Assembly (NCBI RefSeq): GCF_009906955.1
Contig: NZ_CP047656.1
Span: 186,001-250,000 of the forward strand
Length of the DNA: 64,000 bases
Direction: 5' to 3'
DNA from: Paraglaciecola mesophila
Lineage (GTDB): Bacteria > Pseudomonadota > Gammaproteobacteria > Enterobacterales > Alteromonadaceae
Position 1 is the first letter of the stretch; every line of letters starts with the position of its first letter. This document shows, in pieces, positions 26,681 to 36,587 of this stretch. The translations under genes were made by a program, and so were the position numbers. The notes under the pieces were generated by a model that saw only the letters and a list, made by a program, of their open reading frames with translations, searched no databases and had not been told where the DNA came from.

Positions 26681-26780
26681 TTGTTTTCCATTATTTCAGA
26701 TTCATAGATTAAGCTATACTCTTAACTTACTGTATTAATTATATTTTATTGATTGTTACTATGATTGGTCGTGCCGAAAA

Positions 26781-26816
26781 ATGTATATGCAGGCAAGATA
26801 CTATGATCCAATGCAG
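26781..26816 (+). pseudogene. Rhs core remnant (third tip junction)
   Basis: ATGTATATGCAGGCAAGATA and the following CTATGATCCA repeat the core-tip junction of modules 1 and 2 (YMQARYYDP), then the match breaks off and the frame soon stops. It lies about 100 bp after a cassette-end hairpin, in the order expected for a third module whose tip and immunity genes have been deleted. Confidence 0.7.
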
Positions 26817-26964
26817 GTAGGCCTTTTCTGTTTTCAAACTGTAATGCTTAGTTCGTAAAACCACTCTAATAGATTCTATAAATGGCGAGCGGGACATAAT
26901 ATTACCTTTAAATAATACTGTATGTAAAATCAGGTATAATATGGTTTTTTGAAAAATTCCATTA

Positions 26965-27075
26965 TCGCTTCCTATTAAATAAATTTCTTAGGTCTCACTT
27001 TGTTTTACAGAAATTCTCTAAGTTATTAATTTAATTATGGAAAATATTTTGCTCATGGTTTTTAATAGGAAGCGA
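26965..27075. repeat. Exact 15-bp inverted repeat, 81 bp apart
   Basis: TCGCTTCCTATTAAA (26965-26979) and TTTAATAGGAAGCGA (27061-27075) are perfect inverted copies. The A+T-rich 81 bases between have no open frame. The 111-bp unit could be a miniature inverted-repeat element or a large hairpin. Apart from this and the Rhs remnant, 26682-27250 shows no gene. Confidence 0.6.
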
Positions 27076-27274
27076 AAAAAGTCTCGTTAAAGTCGAGTCG
27101 CCCCCGTCAGGCTCCTTTTGTTTTTTAGTTTTGTGGCAGATTTGACTGAATTGAAGTGAATAATAGTCAGTGAAATCATAAGGTAAGCACTAAAAGTGAC
27201 GAATGAAATAATCAAACCGAGCAGTTGCAAATGCGAAATGCTCGCTAATAAGCGTTATGTTTCAAGGAGGAAAA

Positions 27275-27719
27275 TTGAAAAAATTATTATTTTTATTAAT
27301 TTCGCTATCAGCAATTTCAGTTTCAGCTTCGGAAAAAGATGTTGCGGCTGAACTTTTCAAAGTACTGAAAATGGAGGAACTTCTTTCTAAAAAAGCAATA
27401 AGTTATAAAAAAACAAATGCTTATTGTTCTTTCGAATTCAGATATGTCAGAAGACGAAAGGGCTGAGTTAGAGCAAAAATACACTTTTATTGTAGACAAA
27501 ATTATTACATTCCTTAGCACTGAAGAAGTGCTAGAGGCTTTCAAACTGAGTTATAGCGAGACGTTCACGGAATCAGAATTACAAGATCTTGTAAACTTTT
27601 ATTCGTCACCAACTGGTGAGAAATTCCTAAGTCACTCTGGAGCCTTAAACGAAAATTTTATGGACAAAATCAGCCCCAAATTCAATTCATTAATAAATGA
27701 GTTTCGACAGGTTGATTAA
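27275..27719 (+). pseudogene. Secreted DUF2059-like protein gene with a frameshift
   Basis: The first frame starts at a TTG (27275) just after a perfect AGGAGG and encodes a signal peptide (MKKLLFLLISLSAISVSA) plus about 30 residues. The second frame resumes after the seven-A run at 27407-27413 and continues SDMSEDERAELEQKYTF to YSETFTESELQDLVNFYSSPTGEKFL, the typical DUF2059 end. A +1 shift at the A run joins them into one protein of about 147 residues. It is either a recent pseudogene or a slippage site. A GTTATGT core just upstream (27254) gives it the look of an integron cassette. Confidence 0.7.
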
Positions 27720-27729
27720 AAAATGAAAC

Positions 27730-28807
<1,078 letters not shown>

Positions 28808-28944
28808 CGGTCTCTCAACTGAGGAGCCATCAATCAATCGAACTACCACAAAAGAAGGCTTTAGTTGCAGCTAAAGCTTGGGTCTCACTTTACCTCACCC
28901 CGACTAAAATCAGGATGATTTACCTGAGTTATTATCCATACAAA

Positions 28945-29039
28945 ACAATCAACAACATTCGCTTTGCTCATTGGGAAAAATCCTCGCTGGCACTTCGTGC
29001 CAAAGCACTCGGTTTTTCCCGTTATTGTAAGCGTTAGGT
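28945..29039 (+). other. attC-like recombination site before a small cassette gene
   Basis: The right end is TTGTAAGC followed by GTTAGGT (29033-29039), which fits the attC core GTTRRRY. Inside are paired arms GGGAAAAA / TTTTTCCC and a small GGCAC / GTGCC hairpin, giving the long imperfect stem of an attC. The left core is degenerate (AATCAAC near 28949). The gene starts 22 bp after the core, as in gene cassettes. The rest of 28808-28944 shows no gene. Confidence 0.5.
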
Positions 29040-29061
29040 ATACAATAGGATTCCGCTAGCC

Positions 29062-29451
29062 ATGAGAGCTTTTTATCTGTTAGTTTTGTTTAGTTTCAAC
29101 GCGGTTGGAACAACTTGCATGATAAGTGAACAGACTTTCGAAGAATGGAATGAAAAGTACGATTCTATGATCAATGTTGAAATTAAAAAGTCTACGGATG
29201 GAGAAAGCTACGCAGTCTTAGCTACATTCCCAAGCACTATAGAGAATAAGCTGCTCTCCTCTGTTTTGTTGTATTTAGGTACAAAGGATCAACCAACTTT
29301 TTCTTCGCAATTAGCAATATTTGAGGAAGACGGTAAAAAAGCAGTTTTTTACACTACGAATTTAAAACAAGGGCCGAACGGTTATTTAATCGCGGGCTAC
29401 GGTTCTGATTGTGGCTTAGATGTGGGGAAGCCTGTTGTATTATCAAAGTAA
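29062..29451 (+). CDS. Small secreted hypothetical protein (cassette gene)
   Basis: A 129-residue protein with a signal peptide (MRAFYLLVLFSFNAVGTT), three further cysteines and a short beta-rich body (VEIKKSTDGESYAVLATFPS, GYLIAGYGSDCGLDVGKP). No family is recognised. The stop codon is directly followed by an attC-like site and the gene is preceded by another, the layout of an integron gene cassette. Such cassettes often code for small exported proteins of unknown role. Confidence 0.65.
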   Translation: MRAFYLLVLFSFNAVGTTCMISEQTFEEWNEKYDSMINVEIKKSTDGESYAVLATFPSTIENKLLSSVLLYLGTKDQPTFSSQLAIFEEDGKKAVFYTTNLKQGPNGYLIAGYGSDCGLDVGKPVVLSK

Positions 29452-29532
29452 ACCTAACAAGCCAATTCATCGGAAAACCGCTCACTGGCTGCGCCAAAAC
29501 ATTCGTGTTTTCCGCTGCTTGGAGCGTTGAGG
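29452..29532 (+). other. attC-like recombination site
   Basis: It begins ACCTAAC (matching RYYYAAC) directly after the cassette stop codon and ends GCGTTGAGG (compare GTTRRRY). The L-box pair AAGCCAA / CTTGG and the inner stem GGAAAAC / GTGTTTTCC give the folded attC geometry. Length, about 80 bp, is in the attC range. No integron integrase gene is in the window. Confidence 0.65.
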
Positions 29533-29637
29533 CTGTAGAAAAACTCTAATTTAGTTCGTAAAACGTACAGTTATTGCTTCCCACTGATCACGGTTTGTGA
29601 TCAAATAGGTGTTATCAGTTAGGCAAAAGGAGCCTTG

Positions 29638-30186
29638 ATGATGCCGCGCTTTATCCCACTAAATTACCAACAAAATACAATGGTAGTGCTCAACTATCTC
29701 GATCAACTCCAATCCGGTACATTTGAACATGCAATTCATCATTTGATTGATTCTCGGCTGGATTTGTCGGTGTTTTATCCCAAGTACAAAAATGATAATA
29801 ATGGTCGTCCTGCTTACGACCCAGCTGCACTTCTAAAAATCATCTTGTTTGCTTATTCCAAAGGCATCACATCGAGCCGTGAAATCCAGTGGTGCTGTGA
29901 AACCAATATCATTTTTAAAGCATTGAGTTGTGATTCAGTGCCGCACTTCACCACGATAGCCGCATTTGTCAGTGGTCGTAGGGACGAGATTGAATCGGTA
30001 TTTGAGCAGGTCCTGTTGATATGCCATGAGCAAGGTTTGTTGGGTAATGAGTTGTTTGCAATTGATGGCTGCAAGATGTCTTCTAATGCAGCCAAGGAAT
30101 GGTCAGGGACCTTTAAAGAGCTAGCAGAAAAACGGGATAAACTTAAACGTCAAATTCGTTATCACATGAACGAAGCAATGACTTGA
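29638..30186 (+). pseudogene. Truncated IS1182-family transposase
   Basis: A 182-residue N-terminal part of a transposase whose family members are about 450-500 residues. It has FIPLNYQQNTMVVLNYLDQL, GRPAYDPAALLKIILFAYSKG and FAIDGCKMSSNAAKEWSG, the last holding the first catalytic Asp. The match ends at a dispersed repeat (GAGCGCGAAG...) that supplies the stop codon, so the 3' half and catalytic core are lost. AAAAGGAG precedes the ATG, and a TGATCAC / GTGATCA hairpin lies about 40 bp upstream. Confidence 0.85.
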
Positions 30187-30303
30187 GCGCGAAGTGATCA
30201 CAGTCGTGCTTAAAGCTGTTTTATAATAAAAATCCGGGAACCATTTTTAACGTGCAGAGCAGGGCCTGAAGGGCGAAGCTCAGGATGAGCGATGTAAAAC
30301 CTA
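30185..30303 (+). repeat. Dispersed repeat, diverged copy near the right edge of the island
   Basis: It runs GAGCGCGAAGTGATCACAGT ... GGGAACCATTTTTAACG ... GAAGGGCGAAGC ... GTAAAACCT, parallel to the unit in the tandem repeats at 11903 and 12089. It cuts the IS1182-family gene. From here to 30409 no gene is seen. Confidence 0.7.
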
Positions 30304-30409
30304 GCTGCTTGCGGTAGTCAGGCACTTCTTCTTCATTGAGAAATGGGACAGAGTACATTTTCGAGGTGACGGTCAACATCTTCGAAATGTACTCTGATCC
30401 TTGTATTGA

Positions 30410-32704
30410 TTAATCGGTGGTATACAGCTTGTTGGCGGTTAAACTCTGCAGAGTGACTTCTTCACCATTTCGCCATCTTATGGTTGCAGAAGTGATGTGC
30501 GTGTCGTTACCTAACCCAAAATGCACAATGTCCATCAAGCTTTGTGAGTGTACTTCACCTGCTGATCCCACCCGTTTTTGATAGGTGTTACCAGAGCGGG
30601 TTTCGACGGTAACTGTAGCCGAGTATGGGTCTATGTTTTCTACCGGGCTGTAGTTAACATCAATGAGAAGATAGTTATTCTTGGCTTCGGTTTGATTTTT
30701 ATATAAGTACCATGCGCCTTCTTCTTCACTGCCGTTAAGTAAATCTACTCGTCCGTCGTTATTAAAATCGAACGCTTGCCCCATATCACCGTGGCCGTTA
30801 TCAGCTTTGGCAATGGCACCATGGGTCATCAAGGTTTCGAAGCGTCCCTTGCCATTGTTTAATAGCATCAAGTCGGCCACTCTTTCAGCTAAAAAGCCAT
30901 AACGATATAAGAATAAATCTTGCCAGCCGTCGTTGTTAAAATCTGCTCGCGTTACGCCCCAATGGTTACCGCCAAGAGGAATATTCCAATCTGTGGTGTT
31001 CTCCACAAAAAAGTCTTTACGGTTGACCAGCAACACATCCTGCACGTTTCTATTGTTCGGCTTCCAGTCATAATCAACATCTTGAAGGCCGGTAAGTGAA
31101 AACGACACCTTCCAATAGATATTTCTATCCCTTACCCATTCTGCTTGCCATTGGTTATTGCCCAAATATCCAATATATAGGCCGTTGATTTTGCGCTCTT
31201 CTGGCCAGCCTTTAGCGTCGTTTGGGTTTATAGTGAGTTCAGAGGGGGCAGTGCGCATCTCCATAGGGCGCTGCTCAGGCATAAAGCCTTTCGCATTAAT
31301 AACGGTTCGCTTTTTGTCTTGCCCTAAGAAAATGGCAAAACCATCGTTATACTGTCGATAGGTAAGATCTAGGTCGGCTAATTTAATCGCATTTTCTGCC
31401 GCAAAGGTCACCGCGGTTGTACCAATCTCTCCGTCATCACGTATATCTAGGCGTTTAGTTTTAGGATTAAAGTCGATAGATTTACGGGAGAGTTGATAGT
31501 GCGTTTTGCTGCCTGCAAAATACAAATCAAGCAGTCCGTCATTGTTTACATCAATATCAGTAGCAGCGTAATAGCCAGATTTCCCTTGTAGGTGGGTGGG
31601 AAGCTTAGTTGCTGTCACATCGGTATAGCTAAAATCGCCGTTACCTTGCCATAATGTAATAGGTGAAAAGACCACGAAGTCATCAATACCATCGTGGTTA
31701 AAATCTGTCACTAATACCCGTTCACCTGGGGCGTTTTCTAAGCCCGCGACCCGTTGCTGACTAAAGGTGCCGTTACCATTATTTTTAAAAAAGTATTGCA
31801 CCGGGCCTTTACTTAAGGGCGTAGGGGCATTAAACAAGGCTACATCTAAATCACCGTCTAAGTCCATATCTACCCAGCGCGGTGAACGCCCCCGCGCAGG
31901 GGTAAGTATACCGGCTTGAGGCGATACATTGGTGAAGGTTTGGTCTTCATTTTCAAGTAGAATGTATGAGGTAGGGTTGGTGCCGTTTGCGCCCCCTTGA
32001 GCAACTAATATGTCTAAATCGCCGTCATTGTCGTAGTCACCTACAGATGATCCGTGGAAGTCTAGTGGGTAGTCAAATAACCTTTCCAACTTTACGGGGG
32101 AATCACCGTTATAGGTCACTAATTGCGTAGGCACATGATTGTGATTATTGAGTACATAGTCATAGTCACCATCAGCGTCAATATCCCCAATGGCGGGGCC
32201 GCCATATTTGTAACTCACCTCTGTTTCTAATTGGTACTGCTTCGAGGCGTTCGTAAAGTTAGGGAGCACTAAATCGCTAACGTCTTCAAAATTAACCTTA
32301 TTAATAACTATATCGTTGCTGCGACGCACAAAGGTTAAGGTGTGTCGTCCTGGTGTTTTAAAATCAACCAGTACATTTAGGTTATGATTACCATTTTTGG
32401 GCACATCCAGATTATCTACGAGTACCCGATCACCCTCCATAAGGCTAAGCTGGGCATAGCTGGCGTCTATTTCAACACTAATGTTAAGGCGTTTCACGGT
32501 AGCACCTGTCACAAAGTATTCGGTGGTGTAGTTTTCGGTATTTGTTAGCGTTACCGGTTCTTCCATTATTTTAGATAAGCTACTTTGAGCAGTGTATGAG
32601 CTTCTGTCCTTCTCAGCTATGTTTCCACAGCCCGCCAGTATTCCCACGAACAGGCTGCCAACCGCAAGTTTCAAGTAACAGGACATTTTAGTTCTACGCA
32701 ACAT
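30410..32704 (-). CDS. Surface lipoprotein with FG-GAP/VCBS repeats and an ASPIC/UnbV end (CRTAC1-like)
   Basis: A 764-residue lipoprotein (lipobox LAGC near residue 26). About 110 residues of beta domain follow, then repeated FG-GAP calcium-type motifs such as GDIDADGDYDYV, GDYDNDGDLDIL, VDMDLDGDLDVA and ADFNNDGWQDLF, which form a beta-propeller. The end is an ASPIC/UnbV domain (IRWRNGEEVTLQSL). Such proteins bind glycans or proteins at the cell surface; no enzyme motif is seen. The ATG at 32704 is chosen over a TTG at 32716. It is divergent from the GH16 gene, with two ATTGTTAAC-type operators between. Confidence 0.85.
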   Translation of the reverse strand: MLRRTKMSCYLKLAVGSLFVGILAGCGNIAEKDRSSYTAQSSLSKIMEEPVTLTNTENYTTEYFVTGATVKRLNISVEIDASYAQLSLMEGDRVLVDNLDVPKNGNHNLNVLVDFKTPGRHTLTFVRRSNDIVINKVNFEDVSDLVLPNFTNASKQYQLETEVSYKYGGPAIGDIDADGDYDYVLNNHNHVPTQLVTYNGDSPVKLERLFDYPLDFHGSSVGDYDNDGDLDILVAQGGANGTNPTSYILLENEDQTFTNVSPQAGILTPARGRSPRWVDMDLDGDLDVALFNAPTPLSKGPVQYFFKNNGNGTFSQQRVAGLENAPGERVLVTDFNHDGIDDFVVFSPITLWQGNGDFSYTDVTATKLPTHLQGKSGYYAATDIDVNNDGLLDLYFAGSKTHYQLSRKSIDFNPKTKRLDIRDDGEIGTTAVTFAAENAIKLADLDLTYRQYNDGFAIFLGQDKKRTVINAKGFMPEQRPMEMRTAPSELTINPNDAKGWPEERKINGLYIGYLGNNQWQAEWVRDRNIYWKVSFSLTGLQDVDYDWKPNNRNVQDVLLVNRKDFFVENTTDWNIPLGGNHWGVTRADFNNDGWQDLFLYRYGFLAERVADLMLLNNGKGRFETLMTHGAIAKADNGHGDMGQAFDFNNDGRVDLLNGSEEEGAWYLYKNQTEAKNNYLLIDVNYSPVENIDPYSATVTVETRSGNTYQKRVGSAGEVHSQSLMDIVHFGLGNDTHITSATIRWRNGEEVTLQSLTANKLYTTD

Positions 32705-32764
32705 ATTAGGTTCCAAGGTTTATATATATAAGAGTCTAAATCGCTATATCATGTTTACCATGTA

Positions 32765-32795
32765 ATTGTTAACATTTAAACTTATTGTTAACAAT
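32765..32795. promoter_or_regulatory. Paired ATTGTTAACAAT-type operators, divergent promoter region
   Basis: ATTGTTAACATT (32765-32776) and the perfect palindrome ATTGTTAACAAT (32784-32795) lie 19 bp apart, between the divergent FG-GAP lipoprotein and GH16 genes. Confidence 0.75.
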
Positions 32796-32879
32796 TATAG
32801 TTAATTTTTATTCTTTTTTAATACCTGCGTAACGGGCGTATGTTAGTGGGTTAATCTTGATACTAAGGGGAAGACAGTA

Positions 32880-33785
32880 ATGAATATGCTGAATAAAACG
32901 GCTTACACATTGGTGATCGCTGCTGTGGCTGTTGTCTCGGTTCCATTTAATAGTGAGGCAGTTGATGACAAATTCGATGTAGATGAGGTTAGCCCATTAT
33001 CGCCTTCTTTTACTGCGTTTAAAGATACAACGCCGGAGGGAATGGTGTGGCAAAAAGTCGATGTACTTTCTGATGAATTTAACCATCAATGGGATGACAC
33101 TAAATGGAAAAGATCTAACTGGAATTACTCAGACACACCCGTGAATATGGTGGATTCCAATTCAGGCGTAAAGAACGGCTACCTTTGGATAAAAGCGAGC
33201 TTAGATGCCTCTACGGAAGAACGCTGGTTTAAAACTTCTCGGGTGCATTCAAAAGCAAAAATTACGTTTCCAATGTACACGGAAACCCGTTTAAAAGTCG
33301 CGCATATTCCCGCTTACAACACATTTTGGTTAAACAACGGTGATGCTAATGACCGAGATGAAATTGATATTATCGAAATTAATTCTAAGCCAGCGTGTGG
33401 GGTGAATGATGAATATCCTTGGCAAATGAATTCGCAATACTTTATCGTGAAAGAAGGGGAAACTGAGCGCAATAAAAGCCCTTGGAGCACGAAGCACTTG
33501 TCTGATGGGAATACCCGCAAAGGTGTTGCCTGGAACGAGGATTATCACGTTTTTGGCGCATGGTGGAAAGACGACCACACGGTACAATTTTATCTCAACG
33601 GTGAGCCGGCTGGCAAAGTCGTTAGTCATCAGCCATTTACCCTCGAGCAAGAGCTAATTTGGGATCTTTGGACGCAAGATAGCCCTTGGGTATGCGGCTT
33701 GCCAGAAAAAGAAGAATTATTAGATCATAAACACAATACGATGAAGGTTGACTGGGTAAGAACATGGAAGTTAGTGTCAAAATAA
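32880..33785 (+). CDS. GH16 family glycoside hydrolase (beta-agarase/porphyranase type)
   Basis: A 301-residue secreted enzyme with a signal peptide (MNMLNKTAYTLVIAAVAVVSVPFNSEA) and a single GH16 domain. The catalytic ExDxxE motif is in DEIDIIEIN (E161, D163, E166: nucleophile, helper and acid/base). Aromatic residues around NTFWLNNG and HVFGAWWKDD line the substrate cleft. GH16 enzymes of such loci cut internal beta-1,4 links of agarose or porphyran; which one is not certain. AGGGGAAG precedes the ATG. The end KVDWVRTWKLV is typical. It lacks carbohydrate-binding modules. Confidence 0.92.
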   Translation: MNMLNKTAYTLVIAAVAVVSVPFNSEAVDDKFDVDEVSPLSPSFTAFKDTTPEGMVWQKVDVLSDEFNHQWDDTKWKRSNWNYSDTPVNMVDSNSGVKNGYLWIKASLDASTEERWFKTSRVHSKAKITFPMYTETRLKVAHIPAYNTFWLNNGDANDRDEIDIIEINSKPACGVNDEYPWQMNSQYFIVKEGETERNKSPWSTKHLSDGNTRKGVAWNEDYHVFGAWWKDDHTVQFYLNGEPAGKVVSHQPFTLEQELIWDLWTQDSPWVCGLPEKEELLDHKHNTMKVDWVRTWKLVSK

Positions 33786-33889
33786 TTCATCGCTAAACAA
33801 ACGTGCACACCCAAGCAAAAATCTTTGGTGTGTGCTTGCGTTTAATCCCAAACCCAAATACAAACCTTAAAGCATGGCTAGTTAACAAA

Positions 33890-34009
33890 CGTATTCGCGG
33901 CTTTATACTATGCCTATGGTATGGATCTGATACGTCAGCAGGAAAAAGTCAGACGCTATTAACGCACTTAAAAAAAGCCGTTGAACTAGCCCCTGAAAAC
34001 GTGCATTAA
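33890..34009 (+). pseudogene. Probable TPR-protein remnant
   Basis: The end of a short open frame reads LLTHLKKAVELAPENVH, a TPR-like helix pair. Just upstream, in another frame, is AYGMDLIRQQEKVRR, which would precede it in a TPR protein. A frameshift between them and the lack of a start suggest a decayed gene end. A hairpin (GCACACCCAAG / CTTTGGTGTGTGC, 33805-33835) lies before it and serves as the GH16 terminator. Confidence 0.35.
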
Positions 34010-34044
34010 GTCTATTTTTATTGTTTTAATCTTAGACAGTGTTA

Positions 34045-34073
34045 GGCAAACGAATACCATCGTTTGCCGTTTT
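34045..34073. terminator. Hairpin terminator between convergent units
   Basis: The stem GGCAAACGA / TCGTTTGCC with a six-base loop is followed by GTTTTAT. It lies beyond the GH50 stop codon on the minus strand and after the GH16 gene on the plus strand. Confidence 0.75.
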
Positions 34074-34099
34074 ATATGCCATTAAGTTAACACGCTTTT

Positions 34100-36415
34100 T
34101 TACTCTTGGTTAAATCTCTTTGGGTACAGGGTTCGGTTAAATTCTCTGGCTGCATCTACCAGTTGTGGGTACGGAATATCGGTAACTGATACAAACCCCA
34201 CGTTGTAATTTTCGCCATCAAAGGCTCTGCCTGTAAGAGGTGAGTCTACATACTGGAACCAATGCGCCCCCACCATGTTTGGGTGATCAACCACTGACTG
34301 CATATATTGCTGATACATCTTAGCCCTATCTTCTTGATCAGCCGCGGCCACCAAACCAGGGTGATACAAACCAGAATCTGTGTTTGTTCCTATATGAAAT
34401 TCACCGATGATACTTGGCAAATCTAAGTCTTTAATAAAACCCCACTGAGAAGGCTGTACACCTTCTTTGTAGATATTAAAGCTCAATACATCGCTGTAGC
34501 GTACGGCTGCACTTATGGTTTCATCTGGCATTCCCCAGCTTGCCATGCGCGCACCCATATATAGATGATTAGGCAATGCTGTTTCGAGCGCGCTGTGTAC
34601 GACCTTAAAATACTGCTCTGAGAGCATTTCAAGCATCATCGATAAGTCTTGTTCAAAAGAGGGGGTTTCCTGCGTGGGCGTATATGCGTCAGCTAAATCC
34701 TGCCATTGGGTAAATGAGGTTTGCCAGCTGTCATTAAGTTTATTTATAGAAGCGTATTTTTGTTTTAATGCGTCAACAAAGGCCGCTTTTGCAGGGCTTT
34801 GAAGAATAGGTTTTGACAAGGCATCAAGGATGAGACCGTAACGTTGCTCTAGTGTACCTTCTCTGCGCCCCCAGCTTTTTTCATTGTCAACGAACACACC
34901 AATGCACCAAGGCGACGATTGTATTTCCTCCGCTATTTTTTCAATGGTTACGTTTGCGCGGCGCTCAAACTCAGGGTCAAATGAATCTGGCATTGAATCC
35001 CATATATCATGTTTGGAACTTAATTTTTTAAAATCGCCAATGATCCAGCCATTGGCAAAATAGGGCACTTGCTGGTTAGAGTAGAAAGCTGGGTCTACCC
35101 AATTGCCCATAGAGGTAAAGCCCCAGTCTTGAAACCTGTCTAGGGTGACTTGCTGCCATTTTTCTTCGTAGGCATGAGGGGTGGCTTCGCCATACCTGCG
35201 TTCTAAATTCGCGCGATAAAAGCTAAAGGTTTCGCCTGACGTTAACGGGCCCTTATGAACAGATCGTCGATAGCTATAATGGTCGGCTAATTCATCATCA
35301 TAATCAGGAAGCCAAGTGAACATTTCATGTCGTACATCAGAGGCAATAAAGCGGGTGTTCCTTACCTCATCAGACACGTTAACAATCCCCATAGAGTCTT
35401 CTGGGGTAACGGCTTCAGGGTCCACATAGCGTACCGATTCATCTTTGAAATCAACCCCTGTAAGGGTAGTTAAGTTGGCCATTCGCACATTTGCTAAACC
35501 GTTCGAAAAGAACAGGTAGCCATCAGGGTCTACCAACCACCATTTGCCATTCATTTTATGGGTGCGAAAATATCCAGTGGCGTCTAATTGAGGGCCATTT
35601 TTCCAGCCACCAAACCGTGTACGGTCGGGTAAAGGGCCAGAGGCATCTAACCTGCTAAGCTCAGCGTTTGCCTTTGCTTTTAGCTCAGTATCGGAGTGAA
35701 CTTTAAGCGGGAAGCCATGCTTTGCAATTTGACCAAATTTATCGACGATATTTTTCCGATAATCATTGTTGTATTCAGGGTTTCCTCGCAGCCTAAGATT
35801 ATCCACCATAAGGCGCTTGCTTACCAAGTTACCTCGAGTAAAAAGGCGCAGCGCATTAACCGAGCTTATGTCAGGTGTAATGGTGCCTATGCGAAAATGC
35901 GCCATTTGTTCTTCGCTCTGCCAGGCCTCCATTCGGGAGTGTTTGTAGCCAAGGTCAGTATCTAGCACCTTGCCTTTTAGAATAAAATAGTAAGTAGATT
36001 CGGAATTTGCCGGAATAATAACGCTGTGGCTGGCTTGGTCGCCGTTTTCGGCCGTTATACCAACATAAAGCTGAATAGACTCTTCTTCAGGGTTTATCAC
36101 ATCAAACGCTAAGTTAATTTCATCATGCATGCTCCAATCCCAGTTTTCCGCTGGAATAAGCTTAACGGCCGCTTCAGCCACGTCGCCTTCAAATTTAATC
36201 TGTAAGGCGTTTCCTGATCCTGAAGCGAGACGGCGTACTTTGGCCGTCGCATTTTTCGTTTCAACCTTTCCTTTTATGGGCGACTCAAAGTTATAGAGTT
36301 CTGTAATCACTTTTGGGGAGGAGGGATTTGGCTCCGTAGTATTGCTCGACGTATTGCACGCACTTAATCCTAAGCAGGCTAATGCTATTGCGCCAGACAA
36401 AGTATGAATTTTCAT
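34100..36415 (-). CDS. GH50 beta-agarase, lipoprotein
   Basis: A 771-residue enzyme with a lipobox (GLSAC, Cys at about 20), so it is anchored in the outer membrane. An N-terminal CBM-like beta domain covers about residues 40-215 and a GH50 (beta/alpha)8 catalytic domain about 260-765. The likely acid/base is E512 in VFVDNEKSWG and the nucleophile E672 in SIIGEFHIG. GH50 agarases release neoagarobiose or neoagarotetraose from agarose. It is the last gene of the minus-strand set but has its own promoter region with an operator-type palindrome, and the ATG follows GGAGCAAC. Confidence 0.92.
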   Translation of the reverse strand: MKIHTLSGAIALACLGLSACNTSSNTTEPNPSSPKVITELYNFESPIKGKVETKNATAKVRRLASGSGNALQIKFEGDVAEAAVKLIPAENWDWSMHDEINLAFDVINPEEESIQLYVGITAENGDQASHSVIIPANSESTYYFILKGKVLDTDLGYKHSRMEAWQSEEQMAHFRIGTITPDISSVNALRLFTRGNLVSKRLMVDNLRLRGNPEYNNDYRKNIVDKFGQIAKHGFPLKVHSDTELKAKANAELSRLDASGPLPDRTRFGGWKNGPQLDATGYFRTHKMNGKWWLVDPDGYLFFSNGLANVRMANLTTLTGVDFKDESVRYVDPEAVTPEDSMGIVNVSDEVRNTRFIASDVRHEMFTWLPDYDDELADHYSYRRSVHKGPLTSGETFSFYRANLERRYGEATPHAYEEKWQQVTLDRFQDWGFTSMGNWVDPAFYSNQQVPYFANGWIIGDFKKLSSKHDIWDSMPDSFDPEFERRANVTIEKIAEEIQSSPWCIGVFVDNEKSWGRREGTLEQRYGLILDALSKPILQSPAKAAFVDALKQKYASINKLNDSWQTSFTQWQDLADAYTPTQETPSFEQDLSMMLEMLSEQYFKVVHSALETALPNHLYMGARMASWGMPDETISAAVRYSDVLSFNIYKEGVQPSQWGFIKDLDLPSIIGEFHIGTNTDSGLYHPGLVAAADQEDRAKMYQQYMQSVVDHPNMVGAHWFQYVDSPLTGRAFDGENYNVGFVSVTDIPYPQLVDAAREFNRTLYPKRFNQE

Positions 36416-36426
36416 TTGTTGCTCCT

Positions 36427-36464
36427 TTACTTATTGTTAATAGTAAAATGTTAACAATAAGTAA
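36427..36464. promoter_or_regulatory. Operator-type inverted repeat upstream of the GH50 gene
   Basis: TTACTTATTGTTAA and TTAACAATAAGTAA are exact 14-bp inverted copies. The right arm lies in AATGTTAACAAT (36447-36458), one mismatch from the shared palindrome. The position is right next to the GH50 start codon, where binding would block expression. Confidence 0.7.
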
Positions 36465-36587
36465 AGCAGAATTTAATGTTTATAGCAATTGGAAAGGTGA
36501 GGGATGGACCATGTTGGAGCCAAGGGATAAACGCTTGGCTCCTTGTATTTTCGCATTACACTCATATGTTTAATAAAGGTGCTGCGG

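Noticed and set aside
33803..34009. A 68-codon intact gene
   Set aside because: Only the last ~15 residues look real (TPR-like), and the matching upstream part is in another frame, so it was listed as a remnant.
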